Shown here in pieces: positions 9,939 through 20,774 of a DNA stretch of 64,000 nt. The stretch comes from Meira nashicola. Lineage: Eukaryota; Basidiomycota; Exobasidiomycetes; Exobasidiales; Brachybasidiaceae. Positions within the stretch are counted from its first letter, which is position 1. Each line of letters opens with the position of its first letter. The DNA lies in NCBI GenBank assembly GCA_001600355.1, contig BCJU01000002.1, positions 62,001 to 126,000 of the forward strand, in the 5' to 3' direction. The notes beneath the pieces were generated by a model that saw only the letters and a program-made list of their open reading frames with translations, was not told the origin of the DNA and did no database searches. The position numbers and the translations under genes are program-made.

Positions 9939-10382
9939 CTACCACCCTTTCAATAAGTGACTTGTACTTGGAGTGTTTGGATTATCAGCTATTTCTTTTG
10001 CTTTTTTACCTGCAAAATCAGCTGCTTGTTCTGCATGACTTGCACCAAGTTGAAGTTTAGCCTTATGTGCAGCAGGCGTAAGTGAATGACTCGCTTGTTG
10101 TGTACTCATCTTTGCTAACCTATTAAAGTCATGTTGAGCATTTTTCAGTTTATCATAAGAATCTTGTCTATGAAGTGCAACCCTTTCACGAGTTGGACTT
10201 TGTTCGCGTGATTGATGATTTTTATGAGTAGGTTGTTTTTCTAAAGATAAATTACGTACCAATTTACCTTGAACTTGATGAGTTACTTCCTTGCTGGTAC
10301 TTGTTTGTCCGCTTTTATTTTCCATTGCGCCAACAAAGAGGCTCAAAAAGAGAACACTTAAAACAATCCAAACACGATTCAT
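9939..10382 (-). CDS. Small secreted protein, SPxR-Y family
   Basis: 147 residues. Signal peptide MNRVWIVLSVLFLSLFVGAM, then a Ser/Thr/Lys/Gln-rich linker and the family motif EQSPTRERVALHRQDSY, followed by predicted amphipathic helices (DKLKNAQHDFNRLAKMSTQ) and a C-terminal AGKKAKEIADNPNTPSTSHL. There are no Cys in the mature protein. It is the closest intact paralogue of the interrupted gene at 9017-9577 and shares the motif with genes 38-50 kb away (50657, 51919, 55299, 59118). The function is unknown; small size, secretion and tandem duplication suggest a candidate effector or surface protein. Confidence 0.75.
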   Translation of the reverse strand: MNRVWIVLSVLFLSLFVGAMENKSGQTSTSKEVTHQVQGKLVRNLSLEKQPTHKNHQSREQSPTRERVALHRQDSYDKLKNAQHDFNRLAKMSTQQASHSLTPAAHKAKLQLGASHAEQAADFAGKKAKEIADNPNTPSTSHLLKGW

Positions 10383-10621
10383 TGTAGAGTGGATTTTGAT
10401 GGAAAGTTTGAGTAAATATTTTTGAAGAAAAGACCTTCTTATATGTCTTTCCTTTAGTGCACAGCCAAGTTTTAAAAGATTATATGATTAAAAGGGGGCT
10501 ATGAAAAGTAACACTGCCAAGGCAAACGGGGATAATGGCTGTACAAATGCTGAGCAGAACGAGTTCAGGGGCGTATATTATCACGGTTAAAAATCAAAAT
10601 AAAACCAAAGAATGAAGTTGA

Positions 10622-11254
10622 TTATGCAGCCTTGGCAGAATGACCTTGACCTTTACTCTTCAACCAACTTGTGTCGCCTGAACCTTTTGGGCATTTAGTT
10701 TTTGGACCGTTTGGATTATCAGCAATTGCTTTTGCTTTTCTGGCAAAACTTTTAGCACGAATACTTTCTTGTTCACCAAACAAATCCATTATTTGTTTAT
10801 CTTTGATTGAATTTTCGCCTTGTTTACTTCCATGTTGATAAATCTTTGCAATTCCATTATGTTCATGTTCTAATTGTTTTGCTTCTTTATATGATTCTTG
10901 ACGATGAATAGGCAAACGTGACTTTGTTGGTGTTTCTGAACGTGGTTGACGAGCAGAAATTGCTAATTTTTGTTCATGATCAGTCATATGAGGTTGCATG
11001 AATACATCAATATGTTCTGATTTAGGTGCATAATTATGCTGTAAAGAAGAACTTCTATCGAATGCACGAGGTAATGGTTCTTTAAATTCATTTTTTTTCT
11101 TTGGACTGTTTGGTTGTAAGGCAGTTGGAATTAACTTTGTTGTAGAAGAGGAAGCTTCTTGTTGTTGTTTTGATACAACACATTGAACTGATTCCAAAAA
11201 GATAGACCAAATAACCAAAATGGCAAATGCTAACAAATTTTTAAGATGTAACAT
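10622..11254 (-). CDS. Small secreted protein, SPxR-Y family
   Basis: 210 residues from ATG 11254, chosen because a signal peptide starts there (MLHLKNLLAFAILVIWSIF); an upstream in-frame ATG at 11299 would add 15 residues. The mature part has a Ser/Thr-rich stretch, PRAFDRSSSLQHNYAPK (shared with PRALYRNPSLQHHYAST of the interrupted paralogue), the motif SETPTKSRLPIHRQESY, and a C-terminal KAKAIADNPNGPKTK. A GGGGC element lies about 90 bp before the ATG. It is the third gene of the tandem set; function unknown. Confidence 0.75.
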   Translation of the reverse strand: MLHLKNLLAFAILVIWSIFLESVQCVVSKQQQEASSSTTKLIPTALQPNSPKKKNEFKEPLPRAFDRSSSLQHNYAPKSEHIDVFMQPHMTDHEQKLAISARQPRSETPTKSRLPIHRQESYKEAKQLEHEHNGIAKIYQHGSKQGENSIKDKQIMDLFGEQESIRAKSFARKAKAIADNPNGPKTKCPKGSGDTSWLKSKGQGHSAKAA

Positions 11255-11512
11255 CACGATGAAATGATTTGATGGATTGGGGTATGGTATTGCAAACATT
11301 TATCATCTTTTATATCTTTCCGTTGAATTCCTAATTGACGTTTTAGCGGGGCTTACATTGCTTTTGAGTATTGTTTTTGACAGCCACTTATGTCCACAGC
11401 TTGGCTACAACGTCCCGAACACAGCTTAACGGTATATTACTGAAGTTATAAATTTCATTAAACAAAAACACTAAATATGTATATATGTCAAGATCGAATA
11501 AAGATGCGGCTC

Positions 11513-12016
11513 TCAATGGCGATGTTGTTGCTGTGGTTGCTGTTGTTGCCCCGACTTTTTTGTAGCATCTCTCAAAATTACATCAGCTGCATTTCCATAA
11601 AAGAAAACACGTTCATGTAACTTTTTACGTGCATTATATATTCTTTCTTCATTTTCTTTTCTTCTTTCACCTGTAAAATTTTCTCTTGCAACCTTTAATG
11701 CACGATCACTTAAATGCATATTATTTGTTGCTTTATGTACTTCATTTTTATGATAATCATATTCTTCTACTCTTTTTTGCGGAATCTTTTCTCGATTTGG
11801 TGTATGTTTTCGTGGTTGATTAGCTTTATGAATAGCCGCTTTTGCTTCTGGACTAAGTTCAATGTCATGTTCATGCTCATGTTGTTCTTTCACAGGACTG
11901 AGGTGCTCTTTTTTGATTCGTAAAGATACTACCCCGCCACTTCTTTCTGCAATGCATAATTGAATAGAGTAAAACAAGGCCAAGAGAAGCAAATTAAGAC
12001 TTGCTGTAAATTTCAT
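11513..12016 (-). CDS. Small secreted protein, divergent SPxR-Y family member
   Basis: 167 residues from ATG 12016 (the longer frame starts at TTG). Signal peptide MKFTASLNLLLLALFYSIQL ending CIA. The family motif is degenerate (RKHTPNREKIPQKRVEEY), followed by long charged helices (NEERIYNARKKLHERVFFYG) and a Gln/His-rich tail (QQQQPQQQHRH). It sits at the 5' end of the four-gene cluster. A GGGTCCCC...GGGGC stretch lies about 75-105 bp upstream of the ATG. Function unknown. Confidence 0.7.
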   Translation of the reverse strand: MKFTASLNLLLLALFYSIQLCIAERSGGVVSLRIKKEHLSPVKEQHEHEHDIELSPEAKAAIHKANQPRKHTPNREKIPQKRVEEYDYHKNEVHKATNNMHLSDRALKVARENFTGERRKENEERIYNARKKLHERVFFYGNAADVILRDATKKSGQQQQPQQQHRH

Positions 12017-12253
12017 CTTTTCCAATCCAAAGAAAGATAATGTTAGTTGAAATGGGAGCGGAATAAATTCAAATCATCCTCTTTTTATATCAATTCTCGG
12101 GTCCCCACAGTAGGGGCATCCATCTTTGCCCTTTACCCACGCGAAAAAGACGTCACAAAATCTGAAAGCCAATCACTTTTTAAAACACAGCAAATGCATT
12201 TTAATTCCGTTTTTGTGGGATGGTATATAGATATGTACATGTACATTAGATTA

Positions 12254-13789
12254 TCAAAACGCCTGAGGTTCCCAGCTTCTCGGTCTTGCATGTGCCCCAT
12301 GATCTGTCTCATCAACTTGTAATCTACCACTCTCTCCATTTCCAGTGTATGTTTGATATCCTGCTTGTGTACCGTAAGCAGGCATATAATTAGGATATCC
12401 TTGACCAGTAGATCCGCTTTGATTACGTTCATGGCCGTATTGCTCCGAATATTCATGTGTACCTTGATTCGGGGCATTATTGCGCAAAAGTCCATTTGAA
12501 CTTCGCATCGAATCATCATATTCGGTCATATGATGTGCTTTACTATACTCTTTTCCCGTTCCGTAGGGATTCTCGTTTCTGTTTATCAATGTTCCGTCTC
12601 CCGTTGATACAGGATGTTGTTGTCCCTGATGAGCAGCTTGACTAAGTTCCAATCCAGTAGAAGAAGGTTTGCCTAGATCTTCATCATCGTCATTTTCAGC
12701 GCCAAATGCTTGAACGAAATCCAACCTGGCATCCCTTCTTGTATATTCTTTTCCTCGTATCCGATCAAACAAAAACACAATCTCGTACCATAATTCGACC
12801 AAAATATCAGTAAAGTTTAATGCATGCAAAATGGAAAGAAAGACGTTCGTCTTTCCATTCTTGTTTGCTTTTCCGGTCGGTTCTCTCAACCTGTCGATGT
12901 AATATTCACCCCAAAAGAATGCCCACATTTGCATCGCTGAAATCAACACCATTTCTAAAGATGTACAAAGAGCGTTTAGACCATCTGCGATGTTGGTTGT
13001 AGTCCAATATTGAGTTGCATGTAAAGCACCATGACTTGCCAAAAGTGAAAAGATGAAACCTTGATAGAAGATCAAAAAGATTCCTAGCTTAATCGTTGCA
13101 AATTTCGCCAATGGTCTTCTACCTTTCAGATCATCCTTGACAAGAGTATACAATACGATCAATCCGTACAAAGCGATACTGATTGCAGCAAAATCGATAC
13201 TTGTTAAATATACGTATGCGTATTTGTAGCTTAAAGAAGATGGACAATAGACCTCGTAATATTCTGTCACAATTCCTGCTATACTGATTGCTGGACGAAT
13301 GATGCAATATTGCACTACTGACCATTTCAGTAAAACGAGAAAGTAAGCTTTACTAGGTCTATACCTCCAACAACAAAAAGGTAAAGGCAAAGGCTTTTTG
13401 TTCTTGTGAGCAAATGTTGCTTTTTGTTCTTGAACGCTTGTACCGATGTATTGTAACATCAACATCAAGAAAGCAGCAATTGCAAAAGCTTCATAAGCCG
13501 CTTCACCTAAATCCCAATATTCATAATAACGAAAGAATCGATAACTGAAAAAGCTAACGACTGCATAAACTGGAGGAAATAATAAGACTCGAATGATTTG
13601 CCTTTGTTCGAGTGGTTTATTATAATTTCTTGCATGACCGATGATTGTGATCAAAGATAGTAAACATGTTACTGCTGCCGCACAACCGCATATCAACCAA
13701 CCAATCTTATGTGGATCAAAATATGAAAAATCGAAAAATTCGTCTTGCTCCACCTGTGCTGTATTATCCGCCGGACATTTGGCAACCAT
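12254..13789 (-). CDS. TMEM184/Ost-alpha-like (DUF300) seven-span membrane protein
   Basis: 511 residues with about seven hydrophobic spans within residues 28-310. Family hallmarks include the first-loop segment EQRQIIRVLLFPPVYAV, LMLMLQYIGTSVQEQ, the cytosolic KFATIKLGIFLIFYQGF and the last-span LEMVLISAMQMWAFFWGEY. In animals the family includes the alpha subunit of the basolateral steroid/bile-acid transporter. In fungi, homologues are vacuolar or endomembrane proteins of uncertain transport function. The last 170 residues are a hydrophilic, Gln/Asn/Gly/Tyr-rich tail typical of the fungal members. It is unspliced, and its 3' end is about 240 bp from the secreted cluster. Confidence 0.9.
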   Translation of the reverse strand: MVAKCPADNTAQVEQDEFFDFSYFDPHKIGWLICGCAAAVTCLLSLITIIGHARNYNKPLEQRQIIRVLLFPPVYAVVSFFSYRFFRYYEYWDLGEAAYEAFAIAAFLMLMLQYIGTSVQEQKATFAHKNKKPLPLPFCCWRYRPSKAYFLVLLKWSVVQYCIIRPAISIAGIVTEYYEVYCPSSLSYKYAYVYLTSIDFAAISIALYGLIVLYTLVKDDLKGRRPLAKFATIKLGIFLIFYQGFIFSLLASHGALHATQYWTTTNIADGLNALCTSLEMVLISAMQMWAFFWGEYYIDRLREPTGKANKNGKTNVFLSILHALNFTDILVELWYEIVFLFDRIRGKEYTRRDARLDFVQAFGAENDDDEDLGKPSSTGLELSQAAHQGQQHPVSTGDGTLINRNENPYGTGKEYSKAHHMTEYDDSMRSSNGLLRNNAPNQGTHEYSEQYGHERNQSGSTGQGYPNYMPAYGTQAGYQTYTGNGESGRLQVDETDHGAHARPRSWEPQAF

Positions 13790-14942
13790 TTTGAATGGAT
13801 GAGTGATGTTATGCTCCTAGGAGCGGTGGAAAGGGAAAGAGGGTGGCTCCGATGGAAGTTGCAAAGAGGTGGCTGGGAAGATGGTGGAGTGATTGATTAA
13901 ATGATTTGCACGCATTCAGAACAATGCAAATATATGTATATTAATAAACTCCGGCTTGAGGTGCATTTTTCATTTATTCGCGGAATTGCCCTAAATCTCT
14001 TCAAGAGGAGCAGTATAGGCATACGCCTATGGAGCAATTTATTGCAAATGAAATCAATTTTTATGCAATACTGTACTGTACCGTACCGCACCGCCGCCGG
14101 ATTTGACGCGGTTTAAAGAAATGCCCAATTTGAACACACACATACACAAATGCTGTGCACTTGCTGACTTGCTTGTACGCGTTAATTATTACCAGAAATA
14201 GCAGCAAACCAGATCGCTTTCTATCTCTCTGCTTAGAAGCGGGAATAAGGCTGATTGGATGCACGTTTGTTCCTTTTTAGAATATTTAAAATGCACAATT
14301 ACTCGGTCCTGCATTCGATCTTCAAGACTAATAAAATGTGCACGTGTTTTCGTCACTTTTGATGGAATAGGTTTTCTATAAGTCATGATCAATAAGCTTT
14401 AGTATCAAAAAAGAGATCAAGTATGATTGACCATGAATTAAGTGATAAATATTTAGCTAAAAATAATTATTCGGAATGTTAATTTGACAAACATAAAATG
14501 ATTTAAAGTGTTATTAATGAAAACGGAAATTAAATTCCTATTCTATCTAAAGGATTATGATAATTATGTAGATACACGTCAGAGTGTGCAATTAGTTACA
14601 GTGCATCATCCTTCCCCACAAATGATGCTCTATGATCTTCACATATTCTTATCTGCTTATCTGTCATCACGCTCAGGTTTGTCTAATTATTCGTATCATT
14701 AAAGTACAAACGCGTAAACGCGTATAAAGCACGCATTGAAAGCACTCACAAAAAGAAAGCCACGTGAAAGTGAGAGCAACCTTTAGGGCCAACGTCGCTC
14801 AGTGCTGGCAGACATTCAGGCAAAATAGCACACACACTTAAAGTGTAACACTTGTGCATTGTATTCATGATGCATGAAACGTTTAAATTTTGTAATACTA
14901 CTTCTCAATCAATCATTACACTCTCATCATCATCAAACTAAA
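13790..14942. other. Intergenic region
   Basis: About 1.15 kb between divergently transcribed genes. It contains a small GTAC/ACCGC-rich stretch near 14070-14100 and several short spurious frames. No gene is supported. Confidence 0.5.
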
Positions 14943-16734
14943 ATGAGATTCGCACGGGGGCCTCTATTGGCCCTCGTTTGGACGGCACTATCGTTGCAAG
15001 CTTTTGATGGCGTTCATGCTGATATCCGCGGTGTTTCTCCAAAAGGTAGGTTTGAATATATGCAGATAAATAATGATTAAACATGCTGACACTGATTTCC
15101 CCATACAAGACGCCCATCTATACGCTGCAGCAAAATCAGGAAAAGGAACATGGAAATGTCTCGATTCTGGTGAAGAAATTGCTGCATCTTCAATCAATGA
15201 TGATTATTGCGATTGCAAAGATGGAAGTGATGAACCTGGAACTTCGGCTTGTGCAAATTCAAGCTTTCATTGTACAAACGTTGGACATATTCCTGGAAAA
15301 ATTCTTTCTAGTAGAGTTAATGATGGAATTTGCGATCCAGAATGTTGTGATGGATCAGATGAGTATGATGGAAAAATTCATTGTCCAAACGTATGTGAAA
15401 AGATTGGAAAGCAATATAGAAAAGCAAAACAAGAATCCGAAAACATCAGAAGAGCCGGATCAAAGATTCGTGAAAAGTACATACATGACCGATCAAAAGC
15501 TCTAGAATCTTTAACAGCCGATGTAGCAAGATTAGAAGTGGAAGTTGAAGTAGCACGCGAACGTGAACAAAGAGCCAAGGATGCCTTGGATGCTGCCGAA
15601 CAGATGGATCAACATGTGATCGAAAGAAAGAAAGCGAGTCCACTTTATCAAACACTCAAATCTCATCAAAGCGCTTTGAGAATCTTAACCAACCGACAAA
15701 AGGCACTTCAAATAGAACTAGAGAGATTGACTGATCTTTTGGACGATCTTGCAAAAGGATACAATCCTAATTACCAAGATATGGCAGTAAAGGGTGCTGT
15801 GATGGCATATAGATCATGGAGAAGGGGTGACGATGATGAAGATGCTGATGGAAAAGATGGAGAAGAAAGCTCAGCCTCAAAAGCAAATCAAGTTTCAATA
15901 GATGACGAAGAACCAAAAACGTTGAACGAATTAAAGCAGGATGATGCAGAATATTCTTCAAGTAAGATAGAAGATATGATTGAGCGTGATCCACTTTCGA
16001 TGATGGAAGATGATCAATACAAAGGCCATGGAAGATCGGATGAATCTGGAATTCTTTTCCGCATTCACGAGTATCTACCTGATGCAATCGTGCCATACTT
16101 TGAAGCAGGTGTTGATACATTCTTGGATTTATTGTTGAAAGCAAACATAATTGCAGAAGTCAAAAGAAGCAAGACGAGAAGGTCAGGAGATTCATCAAGT
16201 GAAGGAGAAGCAGAAAATGTTTTAGCTGCCAGATCCGCACACAAGACCGCCGAACAAAATTTACGCGATGTTCAAGGAGATTTGACAAAGAAGCGTAACG
16301 ATTTATCCCGCTCGCCTGAAAAATGGGGACAAGAAGGTGAATTCAAAGCGCTAGAAAATGTTTGTGTGAGCAGGGATATGGGAGAATACATTTATGAGTT
16401 CTGTTTCTTCAAGAATGCAACTCAAAAGCCAACACGCGGACATGGAGATGTAAGTTTGGGCAGATGGGGAAGATTTGCACCGAAAGACCCCTCCATTCAA
16501 TCCGATCAACCCGATTTTTACCTGAGACAGATTTACGAAAATGGACAAAGATGTTGGAATGGACCTGATAGAAGTTTGATTGTCGATTTCGTTTGTGCGC
16601 CTGAAAATGCACTTTTGGACGTTTTTGAAGGAGAAAAGTGTATTTATGAAGCAAAAGTTTCTACGCCTGCAGTTTGTTTACCTCTTGATGCAGAAAGAGC
16701 ACCTGCGCATGTTCATATCAAGGATGAATTGTAA
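14943..16734 (+). CDS. Glucosidase II subunit beta (PRKCSH-like)
   Basis: Exon 1 14943-15045 and exon 2 15110-16734, with a 64-base intron (GTAGGT ... ATGCTGACAC ... CAAG); 575 residues. A signal peptide (RFARGPLLALVWTALSLQAF) precedes two LDL-receptor-A-like cysteine modules with acidic calcium sites (DDYCDCKDGSDEPGTSAC and DGICDPECCDGSDEYDG). Then come a long coiled coil (about 115-240), an acidic linker, and a C-terminal MRH lectin domain (CVSRDMGEYIYEFCFF ... LGRWGRF). It ends in KDEL, an ER-retrieval signal. It is the noncatalytic subunit that retains glucosidase II in the ER lumen and presents mannose arms of N-glycans for glucose trimming, a central step in folding of the many secreted proteins encoded nearby. 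Confidence 0.95.
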
Positions 16735-16878
16735 CCGTTTGTTCTCTTTTTGCCATAAAAAATGCAACCAGTGTAACCTGTATTGTGTCTGTGTGCGTTT
16801 GAGACAATCAAGATGAATTTCATTTCCAAATTCTGCTTAGTAGTTGTACATGGTATATATATTTAACCGGGTATCAAA

Positions 16879-18936
16879 TCAATGATGAAGTGCATTTCGC
16901 AATAGCACACGAAAAGGTTCGGCTACTCGTAAACCGACAGGAAAAGCACTTCCCATACCACCTGAATTGCTTAGAGGAAAAGAAGAATGACTTCCGCTAC
17001 CTCCATACAAGATGATGAAAGCTGCTGCACTCATAGCTCCAAATGCACCCACCCATGCTAAAATGGCCGTATTGTTTGATAAAACTTGTTTTCGTTTGTC
17101 GGTATGAGATCGCGGTTTACCTTTACGCCACCATTTATATGAAACTAGTGCTTTATCATTTTTAATGTGCGATTCTGCATTTCCTCCATAATCTTCATCA
17201 TCTACTTCAGAAGAAGGAGGAGTGGGTAATGCGTTTACCACAATTTCCTTGCTATCACCATGCAAAATTGTATCAGCAATTTGATCAGCACTTTCCCAAT
17301 CAATGCTCGTATTCTCTTCCGTAAAAGATAGAGAAGACCAAGTGTATAGAACACTACTTTTTCCCATCACACCTTGGCCAATTGCATAGTTGGAATCCGA
17401 TGCAGAGTGCAAAACAGGTGCACTTTCAGCCAATCTGTCCGCTTTTCCCAAAATTGATGGTAGATTGGACACATTGATAAACGTCGGCAATTGTGAAAGA
17501 ACATGATGCATTTCAGCTGCATCTGGCGCATCAATTTCCCCTTGATACTGGTCAATGAGAGCAGCAGAGAGATACAATACACTTGCCGGTCCACAAACGA
17601 GAACGTAATCGAACACCAGTTGAGCAAGCGAGATATCCAATTCATGAGCAAACACAGACAACAGCCAAGGTAAAGCAAAGTAAGGCAATGGTGCAGCTTG
17701 CTCAATTTTCTTTGCTAGATCCTTATTGCCTTCTTGAGAGCTACTTTGACGCAATATATCCCGCAATACTTTCAAATGACCTAAAGTTGGCGTCATATTT
17801 TCCGTCATTGCATCTCGAAGAAAGTGCAAGCTCAATCGACAAGCAACATCCACCACTGCTTCCAAAGCATCTTGATCTGCTGGCTGAATTTCGTCCTTGG
17901 ACTCGGGATGTGGTACCATTACACAAAGTAGAACGCTAATCACATCATGATATCCTTGATAATAATTCAAAGAAGGATATCTTCGCAATACACCAACGAT
18001 GACCGCGCTCAGCTCCTTTCGTCTTATGGCACGCAAAGGTATATCTCCAAATCCAATAAAGCTTCTCCGAATGTCTAGAGCAACTTGACCTTCATCTTTG
18101 TGTTTCTTGACATCGTCATTTCTATCCAAACTTGGATCTCGATTGACATGTACAATTGACGAGCTCATATCGTATTCTTGCACTTCATTATCCCTTGTAC
18201 CAATATCACTTATTGACTCATGTCCGCCTTTTCTTTTTAGACGTTTTCGTGCTTTTCGTTCAGCTTTCAAAGCTTGTCTTGCTGTTTCTGAATTAATTTC
18301 CGTCTTTCCCTCTTTATCGTTATGATCAATTCTTGGCAATCCCGTCACACTAGTCTCACGAGAGATTAGTTCAGGTGTAGTTGTTGCTGTTCCACTTTGA
18401 CTAATTGTTGTTTGAGATCCATTTGTTGTCATTAATTCACTTTCCTCTACTTCTGCTTGACGTCTTCTTCTTCTTGTTCTCTTACTCGTAGCTACACTCC
18501 ATTCGTCTTCGTCAGACTGTTTTTCTGTTTGAGAATTGCCAGCTGTCTTTGTGTCTTCATCATATGATCCGTTGGGAAGATGATGAGATGCAATCTGCCA
18601 ACCTTCATTATCGAGTGGTATACTGACATTTAATCCATATGAAACCTCTTCTTCGGGTGCTGTTGCTCTTGAAGGAGATGGTGCTTGTGTATAACTTGGA
18701 AGCCTCTTCTCAACATCTTCCAAATCTAACAGCTGTAGCCAAGCCTTTCTTCTCGATTCTCCATCTCCATATCCATTCAATTGCAATGATTTCGTCTTCA
18801 AATCTTCTCGTGTGAGAGCATTATTAGATCGCTTGAATGATGGCCCTGCTACTTGATTTCCATCCACTGTCTCTTCTACTGATGACATTTTTTTGTGAAC
18901 ATGATTGTTTATCACAAAAAGTGAGTTTGCATTCAT
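16879..18936 (-). CDS. TBC-domain Rab GTPase-activating protein (TBC1D20/Gyp8-like)
   Basis: 685 residues from ATG 18936; a second good ATG at 18888 would remove 16 residues. The TBC domain occupies roughly residues 280-520. The arginine-finger region reads ALDIRRSFIGFGD and the glutamine finger SLNYYQGYHDVISVLL; MTENMTPTLGHLKVLRDIL matches TBC1D20-type proteins. A C-terminal membrane span (ILAWVGAFGAMSAAAFIILYG) is followed by a short tail, as in TBC1D20, which is ER-anchored and acts on Rab1/Ypt1. The first 250 residues are charged and Ser/Thr-rich. It is inferred to control ER-Golgi traffic. It converges on the glucosidase II beta gene with a 144-bp gap. Confidence 0.85.
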   Translation of the reverse strand: MNANSLFVINNHVHKKMSSVEETVDGNQVAGPSFKRSNNALTREDLKTKSLQLNGYGDGESRRKAWLQLLDLEDVEKRLPSYTQAPSPSRATAPEEEVSYGLNVSIPLDNEGWQIASHHLPNGSYDEDTKTAGNSQTEKQSDEDEWSVATSKRTRRRRRQAEVEESELMTTNGSQTTISQSGTATTTPELISRETSVTGLPRIDHNDKEGKTEINSETARQALKAERKARKRLKRKGGHESISDIGTRDNEVQEYDMSSSIVHVNRDPSLDRNDDVKKHKDEGQVALDIRRSFIGFGDIPLRAIRRKELSAVIVGVLRRYPSLNYYQGYHDVISVLLCVMVPHPESKDEIQPADQDALEAVVDVACRLSLHFLRDAMTENMTPTLGHLKVLRDILRQSSSQEGNKDLAKKIEQAAPLPYFALPWLLSVFAHELDISLAQLVFDYVLVCGPASVLYLSAALIDQYQGEIDAPDAAEMHHVLSQLPTFINVSNLPSILGKADRLAESAPVLHSASDSNYAIGQGVMGKSSVLYTWSSLSFTEENTSIDWESADQIADTILHGDSKEIVVNALPTPPSSEVDDEDYGGNAESHIKNDKALVSYKWWRKGKPRSHTDKRKQVLSNNTAILAWVGAFGAMSAAAFIILYGGSGSHSSFPLSNSGGMGSAFPVGLRVAEPFRVLLRNALHH

Positions 18937-19073
18937 TCTCAATCATACTCGTTAAATGCGCTTAGCTTGGCTCGAGCGCGATTATCACACTCCACGTAAA
19001 CTTCAACATATTTTCTGTACATACAGGTGATGGTGATAATAAAAGTTTCACATTTCATTCTTATAAAATTCAT

Positions 19074-20402
19074 TTAAGCTACACGAATACTTGCAACACC
19101 TTTTTGTAATGCATTCATAGCACTCGTTCCTGCATTCACATTAAAGATGCACAATCTTCCATCAACACCACTTGTACTGATTGCAGTAACATTAGCAGGT
19201 GAATCTGCTGAAAATGAACGAACAGAAGTGATTGAATTAATATGACTCGAATGAATTTCACCATCTGCACCAACACCTGATCCTGCTACAGCTCCTAAAG
19301 CACCTGCTAATGATCCTGCACTTCCGGAACCTGTTGCAGCTGAATTCAAAGCAGAAACTGAAGTTGATGAACCACGAGAATCCGCACTACGGAAAGTATT
19401 GAATGCTTCACTTTTAAGTTTGCCTACTGAACTTGCACCGCTATTCACTCCTGCTGGCTTTGGTGGAGGTGGTGGAGGAGCAGCTTTTCCAGCAACTGCA
19501 CCGCCTGCATCGAGTGATTTGGCCAATTTCCATCCATTCGTCACATCTCCGGTAAATAAAACAGGTTGACAATCATGTCCGGCAGCAACGAGAGATCCTT
19601 CGGCAACCCATTGAAGGGCTATATATGGCAAAGTGGGAGATCGTAAAACGTGAATTGCATGTGGTGGCTGATCAGGCCCGGATGGATAAGCAACTGTCAA
19701 TGAAGAATCATGACCGACAAAAGCCAAAGAATCACCACTTGGACTGAAAGCTACACCATGTACCCAACCTGAAGCGGGTGTCTTGAATTCACCACAAATT
19801 GTACCAAACGGTAAACGTTCTCCCCAAACACTTGGTGGTGGACGATCATCAACTCCTTTAATGAAAGCAGAGAATACACGAGCACGCATATCTGCTGAAC
19901 CTGCAGCCAATAAAACATTATTTGGATGCCAATCAAGTGATAAAACAGTAGAACGTAAAGGACGTTTGATATGCTTTGCAACCCACCAATCGTTATCTGA
20001 TTCAAAAGAACAAACGGAAATCAAACGAGCACCACTTGCAACAGCAAATTTATCTTCATTTGGACTCCAACGAACAAAAGTAGCAGCCCTGTTCAAACGT
20101 AACAAGACTAAAGTTGGTTTCCAAACTTCACGACCTGTTGTTGAATCTTGACCTAATTGCCAAACATATGCATTACGATCTTGACTGCAAGTTACTAATC
20201 TATTACTACGAGGAGCCCAATCGATAGAAGTGACAAGTTTATCATGTTCGGTTAAAGTATGTTGTAATACCCATCCGGTACCTGAAGTGGAGTAAATGTG
20301 AACTTCATTCGTGTTTGGTGAAACGGCAACTTGACTACGATCAGCATTGAATGCATGTGCAGTCAAAGGTGAAAGTGATAATTGATGAATTTGAGCGGCC
20401 AT
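19074..20402 (-). CDS. ARC40: Arp2/3 complex subunit 1 (ARPC1/Arc40)
   Basis: 442 residues forming a WD40 beta-propeller: LTEHDKLVTSIDWAPRSNRLVTC, LNRAATFVRWSPNEDKFAVAS, LRSTVLSLDWHPNNVLLAAGS, GWVHGVAFSPSGDSLAFVGHD and the final HSSHINSITSVRSF...GVDGRLCIFNV are consecutive blades specific to ARPC1. The start (AQIHQLSLSPLTAHAFNADRS) is typical. It is longer than the usual roughly 370-380 residues because of a Pro/Ala/Ser/Gly-rich insertion at about 310-385, before the last blade. ARPC1 is a core subunit of the actin-nucleating Arp2/3 complex, needed for actin patches and endocytosis. Single exon. Confidence 0.95.
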   Translation of the reverse strand: MAAQIHQLSLSPLTAHAFNADRSQVAVSPNTNEVHIYSTSGTGWVLQHTLTEHDKLVTSIDWAPRSNRLVTCSQDRNAYVWQLGQDSTTGREVWKPTLVLLRLNRAATFVRWSPNEDKFAVASGARLISVCSFESDNDWWVAKHIKRPLRSTVLSLDWHPNNVLLAAGSADMRARVFSAFIKGVDDRPPPSVWGERLPFGTICGEFKTPASGWVHGVAFSPSGDSLAFVGHDSSLTVAYPSGPDQPPHAIHVLRSPTLPYIALQWVAEGSLVAAGHDCQPVLFTGDVTNGWKLAKSLDAGGAVAGKAAPPPPPPKPAGVNSGASSVGKLKSEAFNTFRSADSRGSSTSVSALNSAATGSGSAGSLAGALGAVAGSGVGADGEIHSSHINSITSVRSFSADSPANVTAISTSGVDGRLCIFNVNAGTSAMNALQKGVASIRVA

Positions 20403-20774
20403 TTTTTTATGGATCAGAGGACGATAGCAGTCTACTCTGGAGGGAGATTTGGAAGAGATGAAGGTAAGAGTGTTGGATGGAGATAACGCCTGTGCACTGT
20501 GCTAGAATATACACAACGCGCCGGCATATGAGCAGTGCAGCTAAAGTGCATGCACCGGCACAGCCAGCAAAGACGGCAGCCATTCATTATTCTGTTTGTT
20601 AGGCTTGAGATCAGCGGGGGATGAATGAAATTTCAAAAATTTTGATCTACGGTCAGCATACTATTTAGAGCTGAAACATGATGTGCTCTCATCCAAATAT
20701 ATTTAAATCAATTATTTTTATGTACATATTCCTCACTCCTCCTCTACAGATGGATAAAAATAATTGTTCAATTC
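20403..20774. other. Intergenic region
   Basis: About 370 bp: the 5' flank of ARPC1 and the 3' flank of the S9 peptidase. No other feature is recognised. Confidence 0.5.
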